A stretch of DNA of 64,000 nt from Tipula vernalis (GCA_958295665.1 OY282559.1:253513461-253577460), one strand, 5' to 3'; shown: positions 1-12,021, counted from the first letter of the stretch. Notes: generated from the sequence alone by a model not told the origin. Made by a program: numbers and translations.

Positions 1-760
1 TAAACTAGTGTTTTACAGCAACGTATTTTTCGTAAAAACTTTAACGTCTTTTATTTGAAATATTGTTTTGTTCGTTGTTCATTTTCCAAGATATTAGCAA
101 AATTAAATGAAATTACAAAGTTCACATTTGTTTTCCTAGTTAACGACCAATATTTAACCAACAAACATTGATGATTTAAAAACCAAAATTATTATAGAGT
201 TTAGGAAGATATCATAAGGATCATTTTGAAAAAATAAGGGGCAAATTTGAAATAGGCTTTACATTTGTTTAAATCAAAGCGGCGCTCATTTCGAAAATTA
301 AACGTAAAAAATAAATGAATGATGTTAAAAAACGAAAATGTTGCTTATGCTATATGAATTGTACGGAAAATAGCGGAAACGACTTCGAATTTCTTTTTTC
401 CAAGGTAAAATATTTACCAATGTTACTTTAGAAAATAAAAGACAAGATGCGAAGTCGGTTCATAAACCTGTGTTTTACTACAAAATGTCAACTCGACCAA
501 ATGAATGTCGAACAAAAAAATATTTAAATAAAAAATGTTAAAGTTTTTACGAACAATACATTGCTGCTTAAAAAATATCAATCTATCTATTCAAAAAACT
601 AGTTTGACCTTGAAATTACCTTTATCGCGAAATATAAAATAAATAATATTATCCCCCTTACCCCTCAAAACCATACAACATTTGTATGGAACACATTTTT
701 CAGAAATGCTTGGTTTTCGAGATAATTCGGGTGGAAACTTTCAAATGAACAGACGACATA
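1..760. other. AT-rich non-coding stretch
   Basis: No reading frame, inverted repeat or recognised repeat was found here. The sequence is AT-rich with short A and T runs, as in the rest of the intergenic or intronic DNA of the window. Confidence 0.5.
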
Positions 761-762
761 TG

Positions 763-918
763 TATGCTTGAGGGTTGAGTTGGGTTTCATTTGCGGGTTG
801 AATAGAGGTGAGTTGGAGTTGAGTTGGAATTGGATACACCCTAATCTAGCCCCAACTCAACTCCAACGTAGCCTCCATTCAACCCGCAAATGGAACCCAA
901 CTCAACCCTCAAGCACAT
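763..918. repeat. Hairpin formed by inverted minisatellite units
   Basis: The left arm (about 763-838) reads GCTTGAGGGTTGAGTTGGGT and onward. The right arm (about 852-918) contains its reverse complement, ending ACCCAACTCAACCCTCAAGC. The arms are roughly 65 bases with a few mismatches and a short loop near 840-850. It marks the left edge of the minisatellite, where unit orientation flips. Confidence 0.8.
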
Positions 919-1710
919 ACCATTTGAGTCATTTTGGATATTTATGCTGGTTTGAGAATTAAGCTGGGCGTTGAGTTTGTGGTTGAGTTGGCTTCCGTTT
1001 GCGGGTTAAATTGGGGTTGGTTTAGGGTTCAGTGACCAGTTCAGCTAGGGATTTGTTTGTTTGCTGAATTGATGGTTGAATTAAAATTAGCTTAAGTTGA
1101 GTTGATGTAAGCATTTAGCTTTTGAGATAGTGTTGTTTTGGGAGTTGAGTCGGACGTCAGTTCGGGCCTACGCCTGAGTTGTGATCAGTTAAATTGGGAA
1201 TTTATTTAGAGATGTTTTGACGGTTAAGTTGGAAGTTAGCTCGAGTTGTGTTGAGTTGAATTCATGTACGAATGTAGTTTTCGAGTAGCGTTGACTTGAG
1301 TATTGAGTTGGACGTTGAGTTTGGGGTTAAGCTGGTAGTTGAGCTAAGATTGAGTTGAGTTCACAGACACATGCAGTTTTCGGATTTTTTTTGGTTTAGG
1401 CATTGAGTTTGGGGTTGAGTTAAGCGTTAAGTTGGGAATTGAGTTGGGGTAGGGTTTAGGTTTATTGTGGGGTTCAGTCGTGGATTTATTTGGGGAGAGT
1501 TGTAGGTTGAGTTGGAAGTTAGCTTGAGTTGAGTTGATGTGCATACGTATGAAATACTATATACAGAGTTGAGGACTAAATTTGTAGTCGAGTTGGGGTT
1601 ATAAGTTTAGTTGGGGTTCATTCAGCTGTTTTACCTTGACTTGTTCTGAGTTGAGTTCATGTATTGATTTGAGAATTGAGTTTTTCGTTTTGTTGAGGGC
1701 TGCGTTTAAC

Positions 1711-1953
1711 CTGCGTACATGGTACAATTCTGGTGAAAAAATGTACACCACGAAGTTAGCTACATGAATTGAATACGTAACCAAATGATTGCTAGGCTTG
1801 TAACCCTGCAGGTTAAATTTGTATCTCTGTAAACCATTTTGGTTACTTTATGTTGGTAAACCTGGTCAATTTTTTGTTCTAATTGGAAATAATTTAACTC
1901 ATACAGCTAACTTCGTGGTTTCCATTTTTTCATCAGAATTGTACCATGTACGA
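1711..1953. mobile_element. Foldback MITE, family A copy 1
   Basis: The arms are inverted copies: GCGTACATGGTACAATTCTG at the left matches the complement of the right end, ...CAGAATTGTACCATGTACG. Both arms also carry a CACGAAGTTAGCT block and its complement. The centre includes GGTCAATTTTTTGTTCTA, shared with a second copy at 37063-37240 that has the same arms. Two copies sharing both termini and interior show that this is a dispersed non-autonomous element. It is inserted in the TTGAGTTG minisatellite. No coding capacity. Confidence 0.75.
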
Positions 1954-2778
1954 AGCTTGAGGGTAGTGTCGTTGTCGAGTAGGGTGTTCAGTTTGGGATT
2001 TATTTGAGTTGAGCCCGGGGTTGAGGTGGAGATTAGATTAGTTTCAGTTCATGTATGCATTTAATTTTTGAACTGTGTTGATTTAGGGTTTGAGTTAAAC
2101 GTTTAGTCTGCAGTTGGGTTGATGGATGAAATGGGGTTAAGTTGAAGGTTGAGTTGGGGTACAGTTATGGTTGAGTTAGGGTTGGACTGAGAGTTGAGTT
2201 GAGGTCTAGATTAAGGGTTAAATAAGGTTTGAGTTGAAGTTGTTTTGGATTTGAGTGAGGGTTCGGTTGGGAATTAATTTGGGGTCGAGTTGAGGGTATA
2301 GTGGTAGGTTAAATTGAGTTGATATGAGTTAAGTTTATACACGCTTGTAGCCTTCGAATCGAGTTGATTTCGGGATTGAATTGGCCGTTGAGTGTGGAGT
2401 TGACTAGACGGTTGGATTTGGTTCGAGCTACGTTAAATTGAAGTTGAGTTAAGGTTGAGTGAGTAGTTTGCGTTGGGGATAGCTTAAGAGTTGATTTTAA
2501 AGTTGATTCGGGGTTGAATTGGTGATTGAGTTGAAGGCTGAGTTGTAAATTGAGGTGGAGATTGAGCTGATGATTGAGTTAAGAAGTTCAGTAAGGAATT
2601 GATTTGGTAATTGAGTTAATTTTCAGGACCTAGTTTCTGTTAAAATAGTATATTCTATTTTAAGTAAATTCATATTTCAACAATTTGGTGTGAAAAAGGA
2701 AATATCGACGAGCACCGACTTTAAGTTAGTGAGTGGGACATACAAATTCATTCTCTGTTGTAACAACTTAAAGCACTT

Positions 2779-3609
2779 TTTATTAATTTTTTTGTTGAAT
2801 GTTAATTAATTCATGTAATTTCTAATATGCTACCGGTGGTTAGACCATTTTAATTGTGTTTCGATTAACACGAGAAGTATATTAGTATTTACGAACAGTA
2901 ATTCAACGAAACCGACTAATAAACATAATTCTATTTATTTAATTAAAAATGATTTTTAATATGTTTCGAAGATTGTAAGGGAATTCAATCCAGTTTCGAA
3001 CTGATGAGCTTTTGATTATGAAAAAATCAATCTTCTCATCAGGCCGCGGCGACTGGACTGATTATACCACAATTTACATTCTATATATACAGAATGTGCT
3101 GTGTTTTAAGTACTAGCGAATCGTACTAATATCGATGAATTCTCTTACAATTTTTTTCTTCTTCACGATATTCACACTGCTCTGTGTGTAAGCTAATTTT
3201 TACTTTTTATTAATTTTTTTGTTGAATGTTAATGTTGTAAATACTAATATACTTCTCGTGTTAATCGAAACACAATTAAAATGGTCTAACCACCGGTAGC
3301 ATATTAGAAATTACTTGAATTAATTAACATTCAACAAAAAAATTAATAAAAAGTAAAAATTAGCTTACACACAGAGCAGTGTGAATATCGTGAAGAAGAA
3401 AAAAATTGTAAGAGAATTCATCTGTATTAGTACGATTCGCTAGTATTTAAAACACAGCACATTCTGTATATATAGAATGTAAATTGTGGTATAATCAGTC
3501 CAGTCGCCGCGGCCTGATGACAAGATTGATTTTTTCATAATCATAAGCATCAGTTCGAAACTGGATTGAATTCTCTTACAATCTTCGAAACATATTAAAA
3601 ATCATTTTT
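2779..3609. mobile_element. Complex foldback element flanked by a 14-bp direct repeat
   Basis: Two inverted relationships are nested. The segment 2943-3232 is the inverse of about 3315-3609, and 2776-2892 is the inverse of about 3236-3350. Arms are nearly identical over about 290 bases, including CCGCGGC and CACACTGCTCTGTGTG blocks. The whole structure is bracketed by identical 14-mers, AACTTAAAGCACTT, at 2765-2778 and 3610-3623. These look like a target-site duplication, though 14 bp is long for most DNA transposons. No coding potential. The order (X, A, inverse X, inverse A) suggests a rearranged or dimeric foldback. Confidence 0.75.
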
Positions 3610-3623
3610 AACTTAAAGCACTT

Positions 3624-5880
3624 GACAATCTCACATTTTTGCTGTACAGTGTTGTAATTGTAAACTAAAAAACTGCCAGAGTGATGAATCTGAAAGCTCT
3701 TACCTTAGATTCAATGATTGGGAAAAATAGTAATAAATTTCATTTCGAGTAAATATTCTTGATAGCATCAGGCAGCTATTGGTTTTTCGATAAGTCATAA
3801 ATGTAGTTCTGAAATGGTTTTGATGCAGCGAATTTATAACATAACCACTAATAACTTGAAACTAATAAAAAAAACGATCACATACCAGGGCAAACCATTT
3901 TTCTGACACCAATTTCCCAAATGACCCTTTCTTTACCGGCCTTCCAAAAAACAAAATCATGTTATCCCCAATAAACATTTTATTTATATATGTAATCAAC
4001 TTATATATTATATGTTTACATAAAGGTTCATCGAGCACAATATTAACAATATATACGACTCTAATTATGATCCTGAAAATTGAACTATAAAACATTAATT
4101 GTGTAGCAACAACAACAAATTTATTAGAAGCGCTGTTCATAATCAAAATGTGTAACAACTCTAATTAAAGTTGATGGCATTTTTATTTTATGAGGAACTG
4201 TTTTGGTGCTGGAGAATGATTACCGATTACATTTTAATCGCACATATAAAGAAGACTTCGTCTTACCGCATCAACATAAATATTATGTGTTTGTGGTACT
4301 TAGTTAGAATTCTAATTATTGTTCAAACATCCGAAATAAGTTGTCCGCATCAAAATCTTAGAAATATTTTTATTTTTTATATTTTTTTTTTTGTGGGAAA
4401 GCTTAGCAATATAACTTTCTGCAGATAAAATTTAATTAAAACGGATTTCATGTTGAGAGTACAAAAAAAAAATAAAAAATAAAAACTCGACATATTTGAA
4501 ATGTGGGGTTTGTTGTGAATATGTGGATGTGATGGCAAATTCTATTTATTAGACATTCTCGTGTATACTAGCAAAGTCTCCTTTGTAGTATTTTTTTTTG
4601 GTTTCTTCTTCGATTAAGATATTTATCGAACAATCTGATACCCCAGTATATACAATATAATGTGCGCAATAAGAGAAAGGAACAAAATAAACATTTTTGG
4701 AAATAATAACAATAAAAAAGAAAACTTCCATAAAACAACAACAAAGAAAATGAAAATTGATTGTTTGGAAAATAATAGGATGTATAAGAAACTCCTAGCA
4801 CTCCTTTGTCCCCTCTAATCGTCTACAGACTATAGTCATACAAATACAAATATATTTTGTTCAGCACATCGAAGGATTAATGGTTTGAATTAAAAAGAAA
4901 CCCCTCTAGGTCCAGTCTCGTTCTTATTAGATACAAATGCTTACACGTACATTAGTACAAATAGGTATATTCAAAATATTTGTGATTTTTCCGTATCAAT
5001 CGGAAAATTTATTGAATTACTTTTATTTATAAAAGTATTTTTTTTAATTTTTATTTTAGACATCCTTACAAATTTAGCGTACAAAATCATAAAAATGGAA
5101 AAACAATTTTTTTTTATTAATTTTTATGAGAAGCAATAAACTTGCAGGCAAACAAAGTCTTTACTACATTGTACATTTATAATTTCGACAACAGATCAGA
5201 AAATCGAAACAAAACAAAAATCAAACAATGAACATTTTCTAAATGGTTTTTCGTATATTCACATACACACAACCAATGAAAATTTGGAATGGTCGGTCAC
5301 CAAACATATTCATCACCATCGTACAGCAGCAGCGTTTGAACAAATATCAACCGCGCGCAACACAAGAAAAGTTGAAAAACAGAAGCTAAAAAATATAATA
5401 AAAAAAAATGTTTTGTGGATTCATAAATTTTCACAATAATACGAAAAATGCAATTAAGATTTTCATTTTCTGTTAGTTTTTCTTTTGTTTCGTATCTTAT
5501 CTTTTACACAACTTATTGTACTATTTTGGTAAATCTCGAGACTCTTGTCTAGAATTTTAATTTGGGAGTTGAAACAAAACTAGATTCAGATGTATATAGT
5601 GACTACGAGATAGTTTCAATTCAGGTTTACAGTTTAAGATCATTAAACTTGTGAAGAAACAATATTTCGATTAGAAAACATTTATTTTAAGATGCAAGAT
5701 TTTCATATTTTTCACTCCTAGTGCTAACCAATAAAAGAGATAACAACTGGGTAATAACGAATACCTTTACTGGGAAAATGAGAATAGGATAAAAATGCAG
5801 TATTTTTTCGGAACAATCTCGAAGCGTTGATCATTGGCCCGCAAGGCTGAAACGTTAATTGTTGGCACCTATTGCAAGTG
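3624..5880. other. AT-rich non-coding stretch
   Basis: Only short chance frames are present, rich in Phe, Ile, Lys and Asn, and none resembles a known protein. No TIR, SINE or splice-flanked exon was recognised. Confidence 0.45.
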
Positions 5881-5888
5881 TAACGTCA

Positions 5889-6560
5889 TAGAGCTGTTTC
5901 GGACAACCAGACAGAGTAGAAGAAATTCATCACGGATGCCGTAACATATGTAAAAGGAGGCATGCATGTAAGTTAGAAAAATCCATCACGGCTGACGTAA
6001 TAGGAAGAATGCGAAGAAAAACTTTTTCAAACACCGAAGAAATCCTCCAAAAGAGCAGTACCAAATCCATTTCAAAGAAACCAGCTTCTAAAGGCCAGAA
6101 AATAATATTGATGGTGAAACTCCAATTGAGAATTTTAAAACTGATATACACAATGTTACAACTGATTTCTACCACAGAGATGAGCTAGCGCGGCAAGTAG
6201 GAGATTGTAAATAATGCTTTCATTAACGCCAATAGAGATGATCAGCTGATACTTCATTTGAGAAATACTTCGCCGTGAATGAAGTTTTGGTGTGAGCGAT
6301 AGAATAGAACCAGCCGCGATAACTTCTGAGAACAGTAAAAGGAGAAGATTCTCTTTCAGTGAACAACATTTATGCCATAATAAACGATATCGTTGGGGAC
6401 AGCACATTAGGAATAGTAGAATGGTTGTTCCACTGAACATAAAACGGTGAAAATGGTTTATCATGTGGGAGTTAACCCGATAGTAAGTGCGATCAAAAAA
6501 GAAGTAATGATTGGTACATGCGTTAAGAACAAGGTAACAAGTTGCTACGAAAGATAACAT
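5889..6560 (+). pseudogene. Unrecognised degraded coding relic
   Basis: Composition shifts here toward higher GC and protein-like plus-strand frames. One frame is open from 5889 to 6186 and reads like a basic protein (includes SITADVIGRMRRKTF). After about 6100 another frame looks more protein-like (GETPIENFKTDIHNVTTDFY), as if a frameshift occurred. Two further frames continue the pattern to 6450 (NRDDQLILHLRNTSP, then a basic Arg-Lys stretch). Several in-frame stops interrupt it. The family was not recognised; a retroelement gag-like or host pseudogene origin are both possible. The minus-strand 134-codon frame across the same DNA (6156-6560) looks hydrophobic and spurious. Confidence 0.3.
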
Positions 6561-6569
6561 AATTCAAGG

Positions 6570-7740
6570 TTGTATTGACACAAAAAATTCAACTCCAATC
6601 CGGCGGTAACGGTTTATACGGTAGTGCAGGGAATGTCCAATACTAATTTTTAAGAAACGTGTACATTAAGTAAGTAGTTAACCTTCATCTTGTCGGTATA
6701 TACCGGGATAAATATTGTGATTTTCCATTTTAATTTCTTTGCGGTGTTTAATCCGGTTTTAAATCAGCTCCGACTCAGTGACATAATAATTTTCATGTCT
6801 TTATGAAAATTTGGTTTTCTTGATAATTTTACACTTTTTCCACCATCTTACCAGTGTAGCCCGGGTGTACAGCAACAAAGTGTACAAATAGCAGTTTAAA
6901 TTCTAAATAAACCCGCTTGTATTCCTAAATGTATAGAAGCAATAAAACATTTGTTTCACTTCCCATACGGTAAATCTATAATGGGGTTTATGTTAATTAT
7001 GCCATTTGGCTCTTTTGAAAAATGGTCGAAATTGAAATACATTTCGTAATTTTGGTGGACTAATATGCAAGCTTTCTCTGCTGGTAGTGAAAACACGTTA
7101 TGCGCAACGTATGCGTATGTTTTTTGTTTTTGTCAGAGGAATTGTAGCCCTCACCTCGAATAACTTCCATCTTGAAAAGTAAAAAATACTTACTGCCGCT
7201 TGCTGCGAAATTTACTAAGGTTATATTTTTATTTTAGTGAGACTCGTAAAATTCAGTTTTAAAGAAAAAAATATTAATCAAACATTGTGGACAGGAAATT
7301 CCCATGTAGGCCTTTCGATTTTTCTACATATTTCTACATAAAAGCAAGCACTTCGTGTATGTTCCGACCACACGTACCCTTAAGTAGGTGAGCGTATCAT
7401 AGAGGTTTGTGTCTCTAATATTAAATTTTACCAGTATATATCTGGCCGTTCTAGGAATGTGCCTTATCGGAATCACAGGTCCCCCATATTTTTAAAACAT
7501 ACAAACCAGAGGTGGTTTGGAATTTGTATATTGTGTGAATATGTATCGCTCCCAAAAAGAAAAGCAAAAATTGCCTTTAGAGCAGCGACCTGGTAGCACT
7601 GAAGACAGACCGAATAAAAGCTTTAAGTATCGAAACGGACGGTCGGGTAAGGATTTATTTTGAGTGTACAGTTTGAAGTTTTTGGACAAAATTAGATTTA
7701 CGCGTGTACATCTTTTAACAGTGTATTTAAAAAAAAAAGA
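6570..7740. other. AT-rich non-coding stretch
   Basis: No gene or repeat was recognised. A minus-strand frame of 65 codons (7492-7689) has no recognisable features. Confidence 0.4.
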
Positions 7741-7889
7741 AAATTAACAAATCAACAAATTTTGCATGGAACAGACGAGGTTCTCTATTATACTAAATAG
7801 CACGAATCTCAGAGATTAAATAGTACGAATATCATATCAAAATGGTACTGAGTGACTTGAATTCCACAATGTATATCCTTTACAACATG

Positions 7890-7965
7890 TCTGTGGCAAA
7901 GATTTAAAAGGTGATAACTCTCAATATCAGTTTTCACCTTTTAAATCTTCGCCACAGATATATAG
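7890..7965. repeat. Short hairpin in the tandem array
   Basis: TGTGGCAAAGATTTAAAAGG at the left pairs with CCTTTTAAATCTTCGCCACA at the right, around a loop of about 30 bases. It lies in the first unit of the array and is absent from the other units, so it is unit-specific. Confidence 0.7.
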
Positions 7966-8322
7966 TCGCTATGAGCCAATCTCTGAGATTTGTGCTATTA
8001 TAGTATAATAGAGAACAAGCTTGTTCGGTCCAAGCAAAATTAGCCGATTTGTTAATTTTCAAAAAGTTTTTGCAAGAGCCCTACGACTCATATCTCTATA
8101 TAGTTGCTGTATGAGCCAATCTCTTAGATTTGTGCTATTTAGTATACGTAATAGAGAACAACGTCCTTCTTCCGAGCGAAATTCGTCGATTTGTTAATTT
8201 ACAAAATATTTTTGCAAGAGGCTTACGATGAATTCCTTTTACAACCTTTATAGTCACTATATGAGCCAATCTCTGATATTCGTACTATTTGGTATAATAG
8301 AGAACAACGTCCTTTTTCCAAG

Positions 8323-8861
8323 TAGGGCTCGTAAAATACCAGAAAACTAGGTACCCGGGTAACGGGTAGTTATTTAACCAAGTACCTGGGTACCCACGTT
8401 ACCCGAAAAAAAGTAGTTACATTTTTGAACCACATGCTAGAAGTTACAGAGGCTAAACAAAAACTGACCATTTGCATACAAAACAAGAGTGACTAAAATT
8501 TAATTGTTTACTATTTTATTTTGATTTTTTCCATATTGCACAAATAATATTGAGGACAAATTTTTGGGTACTAATAATTTTGGCAAAATCAAAATTAACC
8601 GTAATTTCTCCTAGAACTAAAATTTTAAAAAAAATTTGATAGAAATGTAAAGCAGGGTAATTAAATTTATTGAATTAAAATTAATGTTTTCAAAAAGTTT
8701 ATTATTTATAAAATGTTTAAGGTTCTTTGCGGAACGTTGCATGAAAAATTTAGCAGGTACAAATAATTTCAGTTAGGACTGTATATTAGAATGTGATACC
8801 CGAATACCCGGGTAGTTAAAAATTTCGAAAAATACCCGGGTACGGGAGAATACGACCCCTA
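8323..8861. mobile_element. Non-autonomous hAT-like MITE
   Basis: The termini are TAGGGCTCGTA at the left and the complement of TAGGGGTCGTA at the right. The flanking octamers TTTCCAAG (8315-8322) and CTTCCAAG (8862-8869) match at seven of eight positions, as expected for the 8-bp target duplication of hAT elements. Subterminal repeats of ACCCGGGTA and GGGTACC words occur at both ends; clustered subterminal motifs are typical of hAT transposase binding regions. No transposase frame is present. It inserted into, and thus post-dates, the surrounding tandem array. Confidence 0.8.
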
Positions 8862-9115
8862 CTTCCAAGAGAAATTCGTTTTCCAAAAGCCCTACTGCTC
8901 ATGTCAAAATGGCACTGAGTAATTTGTACAATATTTCGCAATATTTACCCTTTATAACCTGTATAGTCGCTAAATAAGCCAATCTCTGAGATTCGTGCTA
9001 TTTGGTATAATAGAGAATGTTCCTGTTCTATGCGAAATTCGTCGATTTGTTAACTTTCAAAAATTGTTTGCAAGAGCCCTACGGCTCATATCAAAATGGC
9101 GCAGAGTTCTTTGGC

Positions 9116-9530
9116 AAGAAAATTGGAAATGAATGTTAGAAATTATTTAAGACTTATTTTATTTGAATAACTTTATTTTTGTTAAATACGCGCATAAATA
9201 TTATGTCCAAAAACTTAATTTTGGCTAAAATCTCAATTTTGTTCAAAAACTTTACAGTACACTCCAATAAATTTTTTTCCTCAAAAAAAGTGTTCAAAAA
9301 TACCGATGAAAAAACGTAATTTAAACGGATTACGGGTAAAGGAGAAATATCTCCAGCAAAATTTTTCATTGAATATCCAGAAAAACACTAAGCATCCACT
9401 AAATACCACGTCAGTAAATAAAGTCTCTTTCATTACCATATAACGCTGATAGCCAGATGATTCTTAAGACAAATTTTTAGGATCATCACAGGGAAAAACA
9501 TTAAGAAGTTTAACGTAATTAATTTAGATG
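9116..9530. other. AT-rich non-coding stretch
   Basis: A 71-codon minus-strand frame (9154-9369) is present but is Phe/Lys/Ile-rich and unrecognised. No repeat was seen. Confidence 0.4.
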
Positions 9531-9531
9531 A

Positions 9532-10035
9532 GGTTCGAGATATTTACAGTCTGATGAAAAAAGCATAATATCAGTAAAAGGGTTTCAGAATATATTAATG
9601 TACGCATCAGGCTGCGTACATCTACTCTCACGATTCGTTCATAAGAGAATCCTTAAAAAATATAAATTTGCAAACCAAAGCCGGAAATCAAAAAATACCC
9701 AATTGCGAACTGGTTTCAGACTGGGTATCCAGCTAGACGGAATCGTTGGATACTCTTACAATCTCAAATGCATTTATGGTTTGTGGAATGGTACCGAAAA
9801 GTAGGTTGTTATCAACAAGCTCCATATTCCTTTAAGACAACTATATGAGAATGTAGATGTGCAACAATGGCTAACAAAATTTTTGAAGTTGTTGGTTAAC
9901 AATCTGAAAACTATTTCGAAACCATTAAGGACAACCATTGGTATTGGTCAGAGAAATATTCTGCTGCAATGCATTCACAAATTCAAGTACCATAATGAAG
10001 ATCTGCAACTTTGGGTAACACAATATATTAAATGA
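9532..10035 (+). pseudogene. Unrecognised coding relic with one in-frame stop
   Basis: One plus-strand frame is open for 90 codons from 9532 to a TAG at 9802-9804. It then stays open in the same frame for about 76 more codons to a TGA near 10033. Composition looks protein-like on both sides of the stop (for example TGFRLGIQLDGIVGYSYN before it and VDVQQWLTKFLKLLVNN after it), and GC content is above the flanks. A single in-frame stop in about 167 codons fits a decaying coding segment. I do not recognise the family and see no catalytic motif; a transposon-derived fragment is the most likely origin here. Confidence 0.35.
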
Positions 10036-10925
10036 TAACATTGGCAATAATAGTATGAATGATATTTTAGATAAAACTGATAAATCTACGCTTCAGATGG
10101 CACATTCCACAGCGATCTTGATTAAAAAGTAAAGTAAATACATAAGTGGAATTAAAGAGTGAAATAAAAAAAAAAATTATTTTAGGTTTATTTAAAATTG
10201 TTTAATTTCTTTATTTTATTAAAACGCTAAGCATTTTAAATGAAGTAGCGTTCTTTCTATATTATTTTCAAATTATTTAGGCACTTTTCGCAAATACCTA
10301 AATTTCTAGCGACCTCGTTTACAACGCCTAGTGTTATTTTCGGGGTAAACCGGTGAGCTATTGTCTAATTAGCCTACAGGTATATCCATTACTGGGTGCA
10401 TTGCTTTTGGAACTCGACCCATATTGTGGTTCAGATGTAAGGCAGTGTTTATACCGTCTACATAGTAGATTAGATTAAACTGATCTCATGACATTTTAGC
10501 TTGCTAGCCAATCCTTAACTGTTTATTAGACTTACACAGAAGAACCTGAGTCCATCAATCTCGCCATATCACTAAAATAAAATAATATAATATCCTTTCA
10601 GAATTGGTAATCCTGCGAAACGGCTCTACAAGGTCTTGTAAAAGACCCAAAGATCGGTATAAAATAAAAAATTTCTTATAGGTATTTTCCAGAATGTCAC
10701 GAATGCTTTTGCCAGTACATCATTTTATTCGTATACTTAAGCATAAATCAATTTTTGCATTGACCCCACAATTGTGAAATAGATCGAATATATGATCAAA
10801 TGGCATTTAGTTGAGTCAGGGAGATAACATCAGTTTTAATTAAGATTTCGACAGATTGGATTTTTATTGACGAACTACTTGTGAAACTGCAACAATCGCA
10901 ACAGTTTTTGATAGGCACTCACATA
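10036..10925. other. Non-coding stretch, partly higher GC
   Basis: The part at 10300-10660 is less AT-rich than its surroundings and may be an old repeat fragment, but no frame or terminal structure identifies it. Confidence 0.35.
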
Positions 10926-11706
10926 CACTATCTAACAAAATTATTCACACCCCAGTAATCTGCAAACAATTTTAAGAAAAAATATCAGAACCAAGTAAAA
11001 AATCCAAAAATATATGGTGAAAAATACGTCAAATCACAAATTTTTGGAAGTCATGTTTTAATTTTATGATTTTTATATTTTGAATTTGTGATAAAAAAAA
11101 AAATTTTGTAGAACGTGATTTTTTGTTGTTGTTGTTTAAAATACAGGGTGTCAAATTTTGAGAAAAATGATGAACATGATGTTGTATTTATGGCTATAAA
11201 AAGAAAAATAAATATCCGATATTTATGATATAGGGCTCGTTTTAAAGGTAAGTTAATACGGATTAATAAAAAAAAATAAAAATGGTAAGTTTTTTAATTT
11301 CTTCATTTTCAAATTTCCCGCCAATTTTATTTTTGAATTTTCTCAATGATCGTCCAATTTTTTTTTTTTTTTTTTTTTTAAAGTTTTACGTCCTTTAATT
11401 CTATTGAACATACTAAAAACTTGCGGTAGTAAAATTTTTCGTTTTCGTGCAAAATACGTTTAAGTATGACTCTACCTATTTTGAAAATTTCAAAAATCGC
11501 ATGGTAGATTTTTGGTCCTCTTACAAAAACTCGATTTTATTTAATTTTTCCAGGTTAATTTTTTCACTCGTTTTTGTGATTCAAACTTAAATTTAAAACA
11601 AAAAATATTGACAGTAAAAAATTTATTACAAAACACGGATAGAAATTTAAAGATATTTATACGGTTAAAATTTACATGTTATATAATCTTCAGTATTTGA
11701 AATTTT

Positions 11707-12021
11707 TTATAAACGAACGAGGGCACTTTTTATTTGGTATTCCTCACTTTTACTCATACTCGAAATATTCTCGTCATTGACTGTTGATGATGTCTCCGGA
11801 GTAACAGGTAAATTTAATGAATTATTAACCGGGGATACCTCGTTTTCAACTTTTTGAAGTTGATTAGTCACCCGGTAATAACATGATGTACAAACCGATG
11901 AATTTTCAGTTACATAAATCGAGTGCGGCAAACGAATTTTAATATAATCATTAACATTTCTTAAACTTTTAGAACATTTCAACTAAGGAAACGGCTTACA
12001 ACACTTTTTGTACCCAACCAT
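11707..12021 (-). pseudogene. Cys-rich N-terminal protein fragment in long-TIR element
   Basis: The frame starts at a Met (12021) with MVGYKKCCKPFP, meets one TAG (about 11983), then stays open for 91 codons. Visible features are a CC pair near residue 6, a further Cys in CSKSLRN, and a CTSC pair in SSVCTSCYYRV, which together could bind zinc. The C-terminal third is Ser/Glu/Asn-rich and low-complexity. A homologous start, MSRFKKCCNPFP then CSKNLRN, occurs at 28113 in the related element, which has Glu where this copy has the stop. That shows the stop is a later mutation. Similar CC...CxxC openings are known to me from poorly characterised repeat-encoded arthropod proteins. Function unknown; DNA binding is inferred only. 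Confidence 0.5.

Larger units (their letters stand above)
763..2620. repeat. Degenerate TTGAGTTG-type minisatellite
   Basis: Almost 1.9 kb is made of imperfect short units built on GTTGAGTTGGGGTTGAG-like words. Variants such as TTGGGGTTGAGTTGG and TTGAGTTGAGTT recur throughout, with point changes and small indels. G is strongly enriched on the + strand compared with flanking DNA. Short open frames here are by-products of the repeat. The array is interrupted by a foldback MITE at about 1711-1953, since the TTGAGTT words resume on the far side. Confidence 0.75.
7743..9115. repeat. Degenerate tandem repeat array with a hAT insertion
   Basis: The block ATGAGCCAATCTCTGAGATT, followed by GTGCTATTTGGTATAATAGAG and an AAATTCGTCGATTTGTTAA segment, recurs at about 7970, 8110, 8260 and 8970. 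The unit start appears in inverted form at about 7745-7830. Units are about 150-200 bases and carry TTGCAAGAGCCCTACG(A/G)CTCAT at their ends. The array is split by a 539-bp hAT-type insertion at 8323-8861. No coding potential. It behaves like a small satellite or a tandemly amplified transposon fragment. Confidence 0.75.

Noticed and set aside
768..962. 64-codon plus-strand frame
   Set aside because: Made of minisatellite units and the hairpin; no independent support.
6156..6560. 134-codon minus-strand frame
   Set aside because: Hydrophobic, compositionally odd and opposite to better-looking plus-strand segments; treated as a shadow.
7743..9115. CRISPR-like array
   Set aside because: Repeat units are long, diverged, unevenly spaced and partly inverted, in a eukaryotic context.
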